Assembly (NCBI GenBank): GCA_040510375.1
Contig: JBEVJC010000034.1
Coordinates: 124,001 to 188,000, forward strand
Length of the DNA: 64,000 bases
From: JBEVJC01 sp040510375
GTDB taxonomy: Bacteria > Bacteroidota > Bacteroidia > Chitinophagales > Chitinophagaceae
Reading direction: 5' to 3'
In this document: in pieces, positions 18,193 to 27,444 of the stretch
Numbering within the stretch: the stretch's first letter is position 1
Layout: each line of letters begins with the position of its first letter
Notes under the pieces: generated by a model
What the model was told of the DNA's origin: nothing
Database searches by the model: none
The model's input: only the letters and a program-made list of their open reading frames with translations
Position numbers and translations under genes: made by a program

Positions 18193-20366
18193 AGTACTGG
18201 TTACTCACCACTGAATATCCGCCGTTTTATGGCGGGGGTATCGGCACATACTGTGTTATAACAGCCCGGATGATGGCAGACGAGGGGCATGATGTTACGG
18301 TATTTGTTAGTGATGCACGCGTTAAAGACTTTACAGAATCGAGGGAGGGGAATGTCCGGCTGGTTCGTTTTAATACATCCAGGACAAACTCATCGGCGCA
18401 TCTGGGTCATGTAACCAATCTGGCCTATGAGTTTGCACATATCGTAAAAGATTTTATTCAGAAGGAAGGCAAACCGGCCATCATCGAATCACAGGAATAT
18501 CTCGGCATCTCTTATTACCTGCTGCAGTATAAAATGTTAGTGTTCGACTGGATCCGGGATGTACCGATAGTCCTGACGGTACATTCACCATCGTTCCTTT
18601 ATCTTGAATACAATGAGGTCAACCTCTTCACCTATCCCATATTCTGGATCTGTGAAATGGAAAAGTTCTGCCTGAGAGCGGCTGATGCGTTGATCTCACC
18701 GAGTGAGTATATTATCAGTGAGATCGGGAAAAGGTTCAGTCTCGCTGAACAGCATATAACAGTTATACCGAATCCCTACGAAGCCCGCGCTATCGGTATT
18801 AAAGAAGGCACTAACCATGGTGCTGCAGCAGGTGAAATTATTTTTTATGGAAAACTTAGTCCCCAGAAAGGCAGTTTCCATCTGTTAAAATATTTTTCCC
18901 AGCTATGGGATGAAGGATTTGACCGGCCACTGGTGTTGATCGGTGGGCAGGAGATTATATACCATCCAGAGGGTCTTATGATGGGTGATGTGGTCAGGAA
19001 CAGGTATCGGAAGTACATAGACCGGGGTTTACTCAAACTGGAAAAGCCTATCCCGCCATCCATGATGTCGGACAGGCTTTCCGGTGCTGCTGTGGTAATC
19101 ATTCCAAGTTATCACGACAATCTTCCTTATGTGGTTTTTGAAATGATGTCGCTTGGTAAAATTGTACTGGTGTCGAAACAAGGCGGGCAGGCGGAGATAG
19201 TTCAGGATGGGATAAACGGGTTTGTGTTTGACCATACCATTGAAGGTTCTTTCGCTGCGAAACTGCGACAGATTCTTAACCTAAGCGAAGATCAGCGCCG
19301 GATTCTGGGTGAGGCCGCAGCGCGTCGGGTGTCTGCCGATTACAATGCAGCTGTTATATTTAAGAGGAAGTTTGCGATTGTGGAAATGTTGGTAAAATCC
19401 AGAGTTGAGCGTACAATGTTTCCGGTGGTTCATCCCTTTCCCGTAACTCCGCAAGTTCACGGGGAAAATAAATCTGTTAAAGGATTGTTGTCGGTGGTGA
19501 TACCTTATTACAATATGGGGAAGTACATCGATGAAACAATTACATCTGTCAGGAGTAACCGGTATCACCCGTATGAGATCGTGATCGTCAACGATGGAAG
19601 CAACGAGAAAGAAAGTCTTGCAAAGCTTGATCAATACCGGACCCAGCCAGGCATAACGGTGCTGGATACGCCCAATCGTGGTCTTGGTGCAGCCCGTAAT
19701 CATGGAGCAACAAACGCAAAAGGGCAATTCATGGCGTTTTTAGATGCCGATGACACCATTGAGCCGGATTATTATTCCTGGTCGGTCAGGGTTCTGGAAA
19801 AATATGGGAATGTACATTTTGTTGCAGCCTGGGTCCAGTACAAAGAGGGTTCAACAAGGGTCTGGCCAACATTCACTCCGGAACCTCCATTAATACTGTA
19901 TCATAACTCTGTTAATTCCAGTGGCCTGGTATATAAACGGACGTCGTTTCTTACGGGTGGGTTAAACGTAGAGGATATGTTATATCCTGGACTGGAGGAT
20001 TACAATAGTGTAATATCGATGGTTGCAGCGGGATTTAACGGGGTGGTATTGCCGGAAATACTCTTTAATTACCGGGTGCGGCATGATTCAATGATCCGGG
20101 GCGTTTCAACGGAGAAAAAGTTAAATCTCGTTAACGAGATTGTCAGAACTCATGGGGCAATTTATGCTAATTTTGCCGCCGAAGTTATCGGCCTCCTGAA
20201 TGCCAATGGCCCGGGAATGCAGCTGGATAACCCTTCTTTGGATCAGCCGGTCTCCGCCAAACTTCCATTTGGTATCAGGGTATCAGGTCGGCTGGTTTCA
20301 ATGATCAAGAGAAACCGCGCACTTAAACTAATAGCTTACCGGGTCTATAAAGCGATAAAAAATTAG
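18189..20366 (+). CDS. Bifunctional GT4 - GT2 glycosyltransferase
   Basis: Residues 1-405 of 725 form a GT4 enzyme: TTEYPPFYGGGIGTY at the N-terminus, GKLSPQKGSFHLL opening the donor domain, and IPSYHDNLPYVVFEMMSLGK in place of the E-x7-E region. Residues about 435-690 form a GT2 domain: SVVIPYYNMGKYIDET, IVNDGSNEKES, RGLGAARNHG, FLDADDTIEPDYY. The protein should add two consecutive sugars. A TTG/ATG choice is not an issue because ATG 18189 overlaps the previous stop. It immediately precedes the ABC-transporter genes. Confidence 0.88.
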   Translation: MKYWLLTTEYPPFYGGGIGTYCVITARMMADEGHDVTVFVSDARVKDFTESREGNVRLVRFNTSRTNSSAHLGHVTNLAYEFAHIVKDFIQKEGKPAIIESQEYLGISYYLLQYKMLVFDWIRDVPIVLTVHSPSFLYLEYNEVNLFTYPIFWICEMEKFCLRAADALISPSEYIISEIGKRFSLAEQHITVIPNPYEARAIGIKEGTNHGAAAGEIIFYGKLSPQKGSFHLLKYFSQLWDEGFDRPLVLIGGQEIIYHPEGLMMGDVVRNRYRKYIDRGLLKLEKPIPPSMMSDRLSGAAVVIIPSYHDNLPYVVFEMMSLGKIVLVSKQGGQAEIVQDGINGFVFDHTIEGSFAAKLRQILNLSEDQRRILGEAAARRVSADYNAAVIFKRKFAIVEMLVKSRVERTMFPVVHPFPVTPQVHGENKSVKGLLSVVIPYYNMGKYIDETITSVRSNRYHPYEIVIVNDGSNEKESLAKLDQYRTQPGITVLDTPNRGLGAARNHGATNAKGQFMAFLDADDTIEPDYYSWSVRVLEKYGNVHFVAAWVQYKEGSTRVWPTFTPEPPLILYHNSVNSSGLVYKRTSFLTGGLNVEDMLYPGLEDYNSVISMVAAGFNGVVLPEILFNYRVRHDSMIRGVSTEKKLNLVNEIVRTHGAIYANFAAEVIGLLNANGPGMQLDNPSLDQPVSAKLPFGIRVSGRLVSMIKRNRALKLIAYRVYKAIKN

Positions 20367-20373
20367 AAATAAA

Positions 20374-21171
20374 ATGTTCAACCGAATTCTGAAGGATTGG
20401 TCAGGTCGCTCAAATAAGCTGGAGAGGTTGTGGCTTATGGCTAAAATTGAGTTTAAGCTCCGGTATTATGAAAATAAGCTGGGTCTGTTATGGGCGCTGA
20501 TCAAACCGGTGTCCGATATAGTGATCTACTATGTGGCATTTGAGGTTATCATGCGGCAGGGTGTTCCCAATTTTGTTTCATTCCTTTTCATTGGATTGAT
20601 TATATGGAATTTTTTCGTTGAGTCAACGTCGGGAACAGTACAGATACTGAGCGCGAAGAAATACCTTTATGAGTACACTAATATGAACAAGCTGGAGATT
20701 TACCTGGCTACCATATTAAGTAACTGTATCGGGTTCTTTTTCAATTTTTTCATGTTCATACTTTATTTCCATTTCGTAGAGAAGGGTACTCCGGACTTCA
20801 GTTGGTATGCATTGTTGTTTATTCCGATTTTTATTAACCTGTTGATCTTTTCGCTGGCATTCTCGCTAATCCTTTCAAATATTTATATTGAAGCGAAGGA
20901 TATCACACAGGTATGGGCCGTGGTAATCGGACTTGGGTTTTGGTTATCCCCGATCCTTTTCAAACTGGAAAAGTTTCGTGAGGCGCTGCCTGGCCTGGAA
21001 TATTTTAACCCGATTTCCGGGATCATTATCAATACCCGGAATGTACTTCTTTACCAGAAGTCACCAGACTGGAACCTGTTCATATTTGGATGGCTCTATG
21101 CCGGCGCGTTGCTGACGCTGGGACTTTATTTACTAAACAAACTTGGGTCGAGGGCAGCTGAAAAATTATAA
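20374..21171 (+). CDS. wzm: ABC-2 polysaccharide export permease (Wzm-type)
   Basis: This 265-residue inner-membrane protein has about six transmembrane helices and the family N-terminal amphipathic segment before the first helix (KIEFKLRYYENKLGLLWALIK contains the conserved K-x-R-Y-x2-x2-LG-x-LW pattern). The motif ITQVWAVVIGLGFWLSPILF is the usual penultimate-helix region. It forms the channel half of an exporter that moves lipid-linked polysaccharide to the periplasmic face. It overlaps the ATPase gene by one base (TAATG). Confidence 0.88.
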   Translation: MFNRILKDWSGRSNKLERLWLMAKIEFKLRYYENKLGLLWALIKPVSDIVIYYVAFEVIMRQGVPNFVSFLFIGLIIWNFFVESTSGTVQILSAKKYLYEYTNMNKLEIYLATILSNCIGFFFNFFMFILYFHFVEKGTPDFSWYALLFIPIFINLLIFSLAFSLILSNIYIEAKDITQVWAVVIGLGFWLSPILFKLEKFREALPGLEYFNPISGIIINTRNVLLYQKSPDWNLFIFGWLYAGALLTLGLYLLNKLGSRAAEKL

Positions 21172-21911
21172 TGATGGGAAACTACAAGTTGGCCATAGAT
21201 GCAAAAAATGTCAGTAAGATTTTTCATATTACTGAAGACAGTCACAATACAGTTAAACAAAGGTTGTTCAATATATTTAACTCGCCTACCAGAAAAGCGG
21301 TAGTGGCAATTAAGCCGCTGGACCTCGAGATAGAAAAAGGCGAATGTATCGGACTTATTGGCCGGAACGGTTGTGGTAAATCCACCCTGATAAAGTTACT
21401 GGCTGGCGTTTACCAGCCAGATTCCGGAAGTATTGATATTGCTGGAACAACCATGATGATGAATCTGGGTGTTGGGATGAGTACGGCACTTACGGCGAGG
21501 GAAAATATTTATATATCGGGTTCTGTACTGGGTATGAAGATTAAGGAAATTGATGCCATTTTTGATGACATCATCGATTTTGCGGAACTGCGGGAATTCG
21601 TTGATACCAAGATCAAATATTTTTCCTCGGGAATGACAGCCAGACTTGGATTCTCGATTGCTGTTAAAGCAGGTGCAGATATCATGTTTTTGGATGAGAT
21701 CTTCGCGGTAGGTGATATGAAGTTTCAGGAAAAGGCGGTAAAGGTTTTTGAGAGTTCCTGGATCCAGGGTAAGACGGTCATATTGGTAAGCCATTCCATG
21801 GATACGATCCGCAACTATTGCAAGCGATCAATCTTTATGAGGAATGGGGAGATGGCATTTGTTGGTGATACGGATACGGCCATTGCCATGTATCTGGAGG
21901 ACAACAAATAG
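21171..21911 (+). CDS. wzt: ABC polysaccharide export ATPase (Wzt-type) without a carbohydrate-binding domain
   Basis: This 246-residue ATPase has Walker A GRNGCGKST (64-72), signature FSSGMTARLGFS, Walker B IMFLDEIFAVGD and the switch His in LVSHSMD. It energises export by the Wzm permease. The protein ends right after the nucleotide-binding domain, so it lacks the C-terminal glycan-recognition domain found in about 430-residue Wzt proteins that read a capped chain end. Export is therefore more likely coupled to synthesis or independent of a terminal cap. The gene abuts the convergent ligase gene with no gap. Confidence 0.9.
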   Translation: MMGNYKLAIDAKNVSKIFHITEDSHNTVKQRLFNIFNSPTRKAVVAIKPLDLEIEKGECIGLIGRNGCGKSTLIKLLAGVYQPDSGSIDIAGTTMMMNLGVGMSTALTARENIYISGSVLGMKIKEIDAIFDDIIDFAELREFVDTKIKYFSSGMTARLGFSIAVKAGADIMFLDEIFAVGDMKFQEKAVKVFESSWIQGKTVILVSHSMDTIRNYCKRSIFMRNGEMAFVGDTDTAIAMYLEDNK

Positions 21912-23165
21912 TCAGGCCTGGTTGTCATTTCTTGAAACCAGCAGAAAGGGAATAAAAAATCCAACCAATAATCCCCCAAGACTACGGTCAAAATATACTT
22001 CGGTGATCATTGCCAATGCGAATGTTCCGGTAATCCAGATGGCGAGCAGGTCTTTTGACCGGGCCATTTTCCAGATGGGAAGTAGCAGCCATCCAATAAA
22101 GAATAACAGGAAACCAATAGCACCAAGGCTGAAAAGTATATCAAGATAATTATTATGAACGTTCTTTTTGGTACGTATTGCAAATTTGAAATTACGTTCT
22201 TCGTATACTTTTATTAGTTCATTTCTTTTGTCGCCGATTCCCACACCTGTCACCGGATGTTCTTTAAACAATTCCCATCCGCATGACCAGGCAGCCAGCC
22301 GGAAATTTGCACCGTTCCACTGACCGGAATCGAGGTTACCGGCATAGTGACTTTCGGGAGCTTCGCGGGTGAATTCATAACTGGTAAACTTCAGTTCCCT
22401 GAACCGATTGAGTGTTTTTGGAAAAAAAGTAAACACAACGGCTACCAATGCTATTACGCCGGCAAACACAGACCCACCCAATATGTATTTTTTCTTTTTA
22501 ACGATCAGGTAGATGGAAATGGCCACAATGCTCAGGTAGAGGATAGCCATCATATTTCTGCTGGCAAGCAGGAAACTCAGCACAAGGAGGATGGCTATGG
22601 AGAATCCATAGACGGTTTTTTCGGAACGTTTCCTGCTATTCCAGAGGAACCAGACCAGGGTGTAGATGGCAATATTTACGAGCACAGAGGTATAGATCGA
22701 CTGCTGGTTGATCAGCAAAGAGAGGTAGTCGTTGTAAAGCCATGCGGGGTTCCCTTCTGTATATCCATGGTAAAATGCATACAGTGCGCTGATCAGCGTA
22801 CCGAAAAGAACGATGTATGAAAATGTCAGGAGGATCCGGTTGCGAAGGTTTCGGGAAATATTTACCAGCCCGATGGTGAAGGGCAGCAGCATGAGGGGAA
22901 GTCGCAGGGTAATATAACGTGAAGCATCCGATTTATCATCTGACCATAAAACGCTCAACAGGATCCAGACAGCAAATGCAACGCAAAAAAAAAGCTGTTC
23001 CCGGAAAGGGCGGATGGGAGTAACCGGTTTTATGAAAGGAAAAATCAAACAAAATGCGCCAAGTGCCGACATTGATATTACCTTCAGGACCACAAATACG
23101 GGGAGGAAAAAGGAAATAAAAAAGATGATGCAAAGGATGTAAAGGAACTTTTCCTTTTTTAACAT
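21912..23165 (-). CDS. O-antigen ligase / Wzy-type membrane protein
   Basis: This 417-residue polytopic inner-membrane protein has about eleven hydrophobic helices. The Wzy_C-type region has SRNMMAILYLS, a large periplasmic loop containing RLAAWSCGWELFKEHPVTG and GVG, and the characteristic HNNYLDILFSLG. It probably joins finished polysaccharide to lipid A core (WaaL activity); polymerase activity cannot be excluded, but polymerisation is not needed in an ABC-transporter system. It is transcribed toward the locus and ends exactly where wzt ends. Confidence 0.85.
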   Translation of the reverse strand: MLKKEKFLYILCIIFFISFFLPVFVVLKVISMSALGAFCLIFPFIKPVTPIRPFREQLFFCVAFAVWILLSVLWSDDKSDASRYITLRLPLMLLPFTIGLVNISRNLRNRILLTFSYIVLFGTLISALYAFYHGYTEGNPAWLYNDYLSLLINQQSIYTSVLVNIAIYTLVWFLWNSRKRSEKTVYGFSIAILLVLSFLLASRNMMAILYLSIVAISIYLIVKKKKYILGGSVFAGVIALVAVVFTFFPKTLNRFRELKFTSYEFTREAPESHYAGNLDSGQWNGANFRLAAWSCGWELFKEHPVTGVGIGDKRNELIKVYEERNFKFAIRTKKNVHNNYLDILFSLGAIGFLLFFIGWLLLPIWKMARSKDLLAIWITGTFALAMITEVYFDRSLGGLLVGFFIPFLLVSRNDNQA

Positions 23166-23249
23166 GAACCGTTGTTTAGTCAGGTGTAAAATTAGTCTTC
23201 TGCGAAGATAAAGTGGCAGAATATTTAAAGTAATTAGTTAATATAGCAG

Positions 23250-24017
23250 ATGGAATCAGTGTCGGTGGTGGTGATAACATTTAATGAGGAAAGGCATATT
23301 GCCAGGTGCCTGGAAAGCGTAAAAAAGGTGGCGGACGAGATTGTGGTGCTTGACTCTTTTTCAACCGACCGGACTGTGGACATTGCCAGGTCGTTCGGCG
23401 CTACTGTGTACCAGGAAGAGTTTGCCGGGTATGTATCGCAGAAGAACAGGGCATTGGAATTTGCAAAAAACAATTATGTGCTTTGTCTTGATGCGGATGA
23501 AGCGTTGAGTGCTGAACTGGTCGGTTCTATACTGATAGCGAAACGAGGGTTGGGGCTGAGGGCCTATAAAATGAGCCGGAAAGCGTTTTATTGCGGAAAG
23601 TTTATCAGGCATGGCAGTTGGTATCCCGAGCCCAAGCTGCGTTTATTTGACAAACGGGTTCTTCATTGGGGCGGACTTGATCCGCATGACCGGGTAATTG
23701 CTCCTGCGTCCATGCGGGTGGGGACATTAAGCGGCGACCTGCTCCACTATATCTGTGAAACGGTGGGTGAACATAAAATCAGGAGTGAAAATTTCAGTGG
23801 CATTGCAGCTGAGAGTTTATATAAGCAGGGACAAAAAACCAACTGGGTAAAGATTATTGGAAGTCCTACGTGGTTTTTCTTCACCGACTATTTTGTGCGC
23901 TGTGGATTTTTGAGTGGCTGGCGCGGATGGCGGATCGCTACGATCCAGACCAGGTATCATTATGCGAAATATCGGAAGCTGCTTCGGTTGTGGTTGGGGG
24001 GTGGAAAACTTAATTAG
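23250..24017 (+). CDS. WaaE/KdtX-like GT2 glycosyltransferase
   Basis: This 255-residue GT2 enzyme resembles LPS-core glucosyl/heptosyl transferases. It has SVVVITFNEERHIARCLES, IVVLDSFSTDRTVDIA, the family-specific FAGYVSQKNRALEFA, and the metal-binding LCLDADEALS. The C-terminal part (RHGSWYPEPKLRLFDKR) is typical of the WaaE subgroup. It starts 84 nt from the divergently transcribed ligase gene, so the two probably share a control region. A core-oligosaccharide role would link the ligase to its acceptor. It marks the right edge of the polysaccharide locus. Confidence 0.87.
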   Translation: MESVSVVVITFNEERHIARCLESVKKVADEIVVLDSFSTDRTVDIARSFGATVYQEEFAGYVSQKNRALEFAKNNYVLCLDADEALSAELVGSILIAKRGLGLRAYKMSRKAFYCGKFIRHGSWYPEPKLRLFDKRVLHWGGLDPHDRVIAPASMRVGTLSGDLLHYICETVGEHKIRSENFSGIAAESLYKQGQKTNWVKIIGSPTWFFFTDYFVRCGFLSGWRGWRIATIQTRYHYAKYRKLLRLWLGGGKLN

Positions 24018-24206
24018 TTAGTTGCAATTGAATTCTAGAAACTAAACAAAATCATCTGCCAGATATTACCTTCTGATTTCAAAAAAATGTCCCGATCTTA
24101 CTAATAGTCAATCGGTGTTACAGGAAGAAGGACGAAATTCGGTATTATTGAGTCGAAAAAGGTAGTTGACCAATTTATTTAAAAAAATAAAAATGTTTTC
24201 GGTTGA
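24018..24206. other. AT-rich non-coding stretch at the left edge of the accessory region
   Basis: About 190 nt with stops in all frames. It lies between the last polysaccharide gene and the first gene fragment of the accessory region. I see no strong hairpin, tRNA or insertion-sequence end here. Confidence 0.5.
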
Positions 24207-24398
24207 GGTTTCACCGACGGTTATTCATATACTTTACGCGAAGGATTAAGTGGTAAGGGAGCAACCTTGAATCAATTTGTGAATACCATGAACCATTACT
24301 TAGAGGGTAGAACGTCTTTGCCAGTCAATATCAATATTCAAAATAACCCCAATAATAATGGAAGAAGCGGCAGGCGAATCCCCAATGTTAATGAATAA
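24207..24398 (+). pseudogene. 3' fragment of an unidentified gene, possibly a toxin C-terminus
   Basis: After an in-frame TGA (24204-24206) a 63-codon frame runs to TAA 24396-24398. It reads like real protein (DGYSYTLREGLSGKGATLNQ, then NHYLEGRTSLPVNINIQNN and a GR-rich end) but has no start codon before residue 28. Its stop overlaps the lipoprotein start at 24391 by 8 nt. A C-terminal fragment that overlaps a small lipoprotein gene is the usual layout of a polymorphic-toxin tip and its immunity gene. The family is not recognised, so toxin identity is inference. Confidence 0.4.
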
Positions 24399-25083
24399 GC
24401 TAATGATCATACATATATTATTTGCCGTTCTGATGACGGGTTGTCAATCTTCGCAAAGAGAGAAGATAAAATCACCGTCAGATGATAATATCAGCCATGT
24501 TTTAGACACAAGCCAATTACCGGTAAAGGATACTGAAATAGCAATAAAAAAGACAAGAGCAGAATATACCGAAAGTGTTCAGCTTGATACGACCATAAAT
24601 CAAAAACTGCTATTGGAGAACCCTCCCTCTTTGAAAAAATTTTATGCAAAAGTTGAAACTGTTGATTTAGTCGGAAAAATTAGAAGTAGTCCTGTTGCAG
24701 TCTTTAGTAATACAGGCAATGATGAATATCTACTGGCGTATCAATACGAAGGAAATGCTCAAAGCTCATTTAGTTGCTTTGAGATTGGTTATATTAAAGA
24801 TTTAAAAGGGATAGATGAAAGTAAAGTAAACCACTCTGGTGAAAAATCTTTTAGAACAGAAAGTAACTTGCAGTTAGGATTATCGCTTGCTGATATTGTA
24901 AAAATAAAAGGAAATGGGTTTAAAAAAAAGAGAGTGAACGGGGAAACTATTTTGAATTATCGAATTGACGATTTTGCTACATCTACATTTTTGAAGAAAT
25001 ATAATATGCCGGGGTATTTTATTGAATTAGTTTCCAAAGAAGATAAGGTAGTTAAGATTGTTTTTGGGTTTGATTATCCATAA
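24391..25083 (+). CDS. Hypothetical lipoprotein, immunity-like
   Basis: ATG 24391 gives a clean lipoprotein signal (MNKLMIIHILFAVLMTGC, lipobox Cys18) and 230 residues; the in-frame ATG at 24358 would add 11 residues ahead of the signal. The mature part has alternating beta-type segments, including LQLGLSLADIVKIKGNGF and a closing VVKIVFGFDYP. No known domain is recognised. Small lipoproteins with this build are common as immunity proteins or orphan exported proteins in Bacteroidota. The overlap with an upstream gene fragment supports an immunity role, but no toxin is intact nearby. Confidence 0.65.
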   Translation: MNKLMIIHILFAVLMTGCQSSQREKIKSPSDDNISHVLDTSQLPVKDTEIAIKKTRAEYTESVQLDTTINQKLLLENPPSLKKFYAKVETVDLVGKIRSSPVAVFSNTGNDEYLLAYQYEGNAQSSFSCFEIGYIKDLKGIDESKVNHSGEKSFRTESNLQLGLSLADIVKIKGNGFKKKRVNGETILNYRIDDFATSTFLKKYNMPGYFIELVSKEDKVVKIVFGFDYP

Positions 25084-25200
25084 GTTTTAAGCCGCAGTGA
25101 TGCAGCTTTTGTTTTGTCCGATCTATCGGTTTACAAGGAGTACTTATGACCCGGTTACAAACAAAGGAAAAGTGGGAACAATAACTAATAAATATCATCA

Positions 25201-25354
25201 ATGAGAGTTGTAATCGTCGGTTTAATTTTAGTTGGCTGTTGATTATAACGTTGTCCTCATTCCGGAAGGAAATATCCACAGATATCACTATAGGTTTCAG
25301 TTATGAATGGTTGAGGGAAACTATTCATCGCCCGTTCAGATATCAAATCTTTCC
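25201..25354 (+). pseudogene. Decayed lipoprotein gene fused to a PKD-lipoprotein fragment
   Basis: ATG 25201 opens a lipoprotein signal (MRVVIVGLILVGC) that hits TGA after 13 codons. From 25243 to about 25345 the DNA aligns to 27599-27702 of the PKD lipoprotein gene at roughly three-quarters identity by eye (shared ATAACGTTGTC, ATATCAC and ACTATTCATC blocks), with an indel and stops in frame. It is a dead duplicate, and its 5' part comes from a different lipoprotein. The surrounding 25084-25200 and 25355-25517 show no other gene. Confidence 0.7.
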
Positions 25355-25517
25355 TGATTAGTATTTTTACGTGTTGTAAAATTCACAACAAAATTATGCC
25401 ATTGCCCGCTTTTCGAAATTATGAAGAATTGAAAGTTATACTAGGCCGAGCGTTTGAAATATATTTTTATTTTCAAAAAACGGTAGTAAAATGTTAAATG
25501 AAAAATTTCCCATCCGA

Positions 25518-26081
25518 ATGTTAAAACGAGTGGCTGTAATGAGGGTATTAATATTGTGCTTCCTTTTTTCTGGTTGCAATATCAGAGCTGAATATAAGTC
25601 TATCAAATTGGATAAAATTGAGGATATATCCAGCAATATTCTAGGTAGGCCGATCGAAAAAATAAAAGATGAGTCATTTATTTTAGGAAGTGATAGCCTT
25701 TTTATTCGCGACACACTTTTTATTTCAGAAGAGGATGTATCCTGGCCGGGACTAGTATTTTTCGATAATATTGGTGACGTGTTTTTGGTGGAGACGAGCT
25801 GGGTGGACCGAAATATAATTGTATGGGCCGCGGTTTTAAGCCCTCGGATAAAAACGAAGAATCAGGTATGTGTTGGAACTTCATTCTCTCGAATAAAGCC
25901 CTATATTAGATTTGATTCCTGGAAAGAGTTTCCTGATGGATATATAGCCTTTAAGGATTCTTTAGATAATAGAATTGTTTACTCAATTGATGTGGGTGGA
26001 GATTCTTATCTCTATTCCTCGGACTTGAGTTTGTCCTCTTTCCCCGATACATTGAAAGTTGAAAATGTCATGTTGCAATGA
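25518..26081 (+). CDS. Hypothetical lipoprotein
   Basis: Start 25518 gives MLKRVAVMRVLILCFLFSGC with lipobox Cys20 and 187 residues; ATG 25491 (nine more residues) and 25539 are alternatives. The mature protein is acidic and beta-rich (SWPGLVFFDNIGDVFLVE, CVGTSFSRIKPYI) with no recognised domain. It shares a general build with the lipoprotein at 24391: a strand-rich N-terminal half, then a G-x-S-x2-x-I segment. An immunity or orphan surface-lipoprotein role is possible. The AT-rich composition matches the rest of the accessory region. Confidence 0.6.
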   Translation: MLKRVAVMRVLILCFLFSGCNIRAEYKSIKLDKIEDISSNILGRPIEKIKDESFILGSDSLFIRDTLFISEEDVSWPGLVFFDNIGDVFLVETSWVDRNIIVWAAVLSPRIKTKNQVCVGTSFSRIKPYIRFDSWKEFPDGYIAFKDSLDNRIVYSIDVGGDSYLYSSDLSLSSFPDTLKVENVMLQ

Positions 26082-26372
26082 TCTACTTCTGTGACATTAG
26101 CTAGTTTGGACTGGAGCAGCTGAAGGATGGGCAGAAGAAGTCATTTTTTTTGTATTTAAGGGAAAGTGAATAAGTGGGCTTTCAGTTAAGATCGTACTTA
26201 AAGGTTGCGGATTCAATGAAGTCCTGATTTTATGTCATTTGTAATAGAGGCTATGGCTGGGTTTTGATGTGGATGCGGCCTTAAAGGAATGAAGAGCAAA
26301 TACGTTTAAAAAGGGAATTAGAAATCTGAGACGCAATGAAAGAGGGTCCATACCCTACAGTAAATACAGCTT
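26082..26372. other. Non-coding gap with a short terminal gene fragment
   Basis: No ORF longer than about 25 codons is convincing. A frame ending at about 26172 (LEQLKDGQKKSFFLYLRESE) reads like the tail of a lost protein but is too short to identify. No hairpin terminator was seen. Confidence 0.35.
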
Positions 26373-27428
26373 ATGATTAAAAGTTTAGGAGTAAGAAGGA
26401 ATATGCCGCCAGGGATATTTTTTGCGTGGGGAAAAGTTTTTTTTAGGGAAAACAACGAAATTTTGGAGATTAAGGATAGTCCAGATCATAAGATCTTTTA
26501 TCAGTCAGAGGAGAAATTCGTGATATCCTATTCAGACCAACGGTCACTAGTAATTCAAACGGAAACATCAATCATTAGATTTGGGGAAAATCAGCCACCT
26601 ATTATTACTCCCTGTATTGGATTGAAAATAATAAAATTAGTTCATGAAAAAGGGATATTGGTGCATTGCAAAATGGATAATTTCACAGACTCCTGGGAGG
26701 TTAGGAATTTAAGGCATGACGGTACATTGTTATGGAATTTAAAAATCTCCGAACCTTTTTCATTAAAGCTAGCTGTTGATGGTACAATAGTCTTTTTCAT
26801 GCGGTCGAAAAACATTTATGCCTATAGATTGTCAGATGGAGTCGAGTTGTGGCATATTGACTTAAAAGAATTGATGCCGGATGTTTTTTCATGGGATGAT
26901 AGGCAATCAGTGATCTACGAAGGAAAATTATTTTTTCATGCATGGGCACAATTTGAGCGTGGATTTACATTTTGTTTGGACATTGAGACGGGAAATGAAA
27001 TAATAATAATTAATGAATTTCATGGTTTTTTTAGAACCCTCGGCAACCAGTTATTTACATCGTTTGAGGAAAATGTGGTTGCAAGACTGAATATGGATGC
27101 TTTTTCAGTCACGAAATGGGACTTTAGTAAGATATTGAAGCCCTTCGACATCCACATGAACCAGTTCAGGTTTTTCATCTCAGAAGACGAGCTATTATTC
27201 TTTGTAGATGGTCTGGCGTATCCCAATCGCCGATTCGGAGTTATTAATACGGCTAAAAATATTGTCGCATATATTGAGAATATTGACTCATTTATCAATC
27301 CGGAGTCGTTTATCTCGGAGATTAATCGGTATGTAAATATGGTTTATGTCCATACCTCTGATGGCAGTTTACACCTTTACAAATCAACTGACAAAATGGG
27401 AAGCGGCGAGTTGTCAAATAGAAGTTAA
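26373..27428 (+). CDS. PQQ-like beta-propeller protein, intact copy
   Basis: This 351-residue cytoplasmic protein (no signal peptide) has repeating blade-like units with G-x2-LW endings, for example RHDGTLLWNLKISEP and YRLSDGVELWHIDLKELMPD, then RGFTFCLDIETGNEI. This pattern is typical of PQQ/WD-type beta-propellers that act as binding scaffolds. No catalytic residues are seen. A second, frameshifted copy lies at 28085-28919, so the family has been duplicated here. In toxin-rich accessory regions such propellers can be immunity proteins; this is inference from context. Confidence 0.65.
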   Translation: MIKSLGVRRNMPPGIFFAWGKVFFRENNEILEIKDSPDHKIFYQSEEKFVISYSDQRSLVIQTETSIIRFGENQPPIITPCIGLKIIKLVHEKGILVHCKMDNFTDSWEVRNLRHDGTLLWNLKISEPFSLKLAVDGTIVFFMRSKNIYAYRLSDGVELWHIDLKELMPDVFSWDDRQSVIYEGKLFFHAWAQFERGFTFCLDIETGNEIIIINEFHGFFRTLGNQLFTSFEENVVARLNMDAFSVTKWDFSKILKPFDIHMNQFRFFISEDELLFFVDGLAYPNRRFGVINTAKNIVAYIENIDSFINPESFISEINRYVNMVYVHTSDGSLHLYKSTDKMGSGELSNRS

Positions 27429-27444
27429 TAGTAAGATGCCTACA

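Noticed and set aside
24358..24390. Upstream ATG of the first lipoprotein
   Set aside because: Adds 11 residues ahead of a standard lipoprotein signal; it lies inside the upstream gene fragment.
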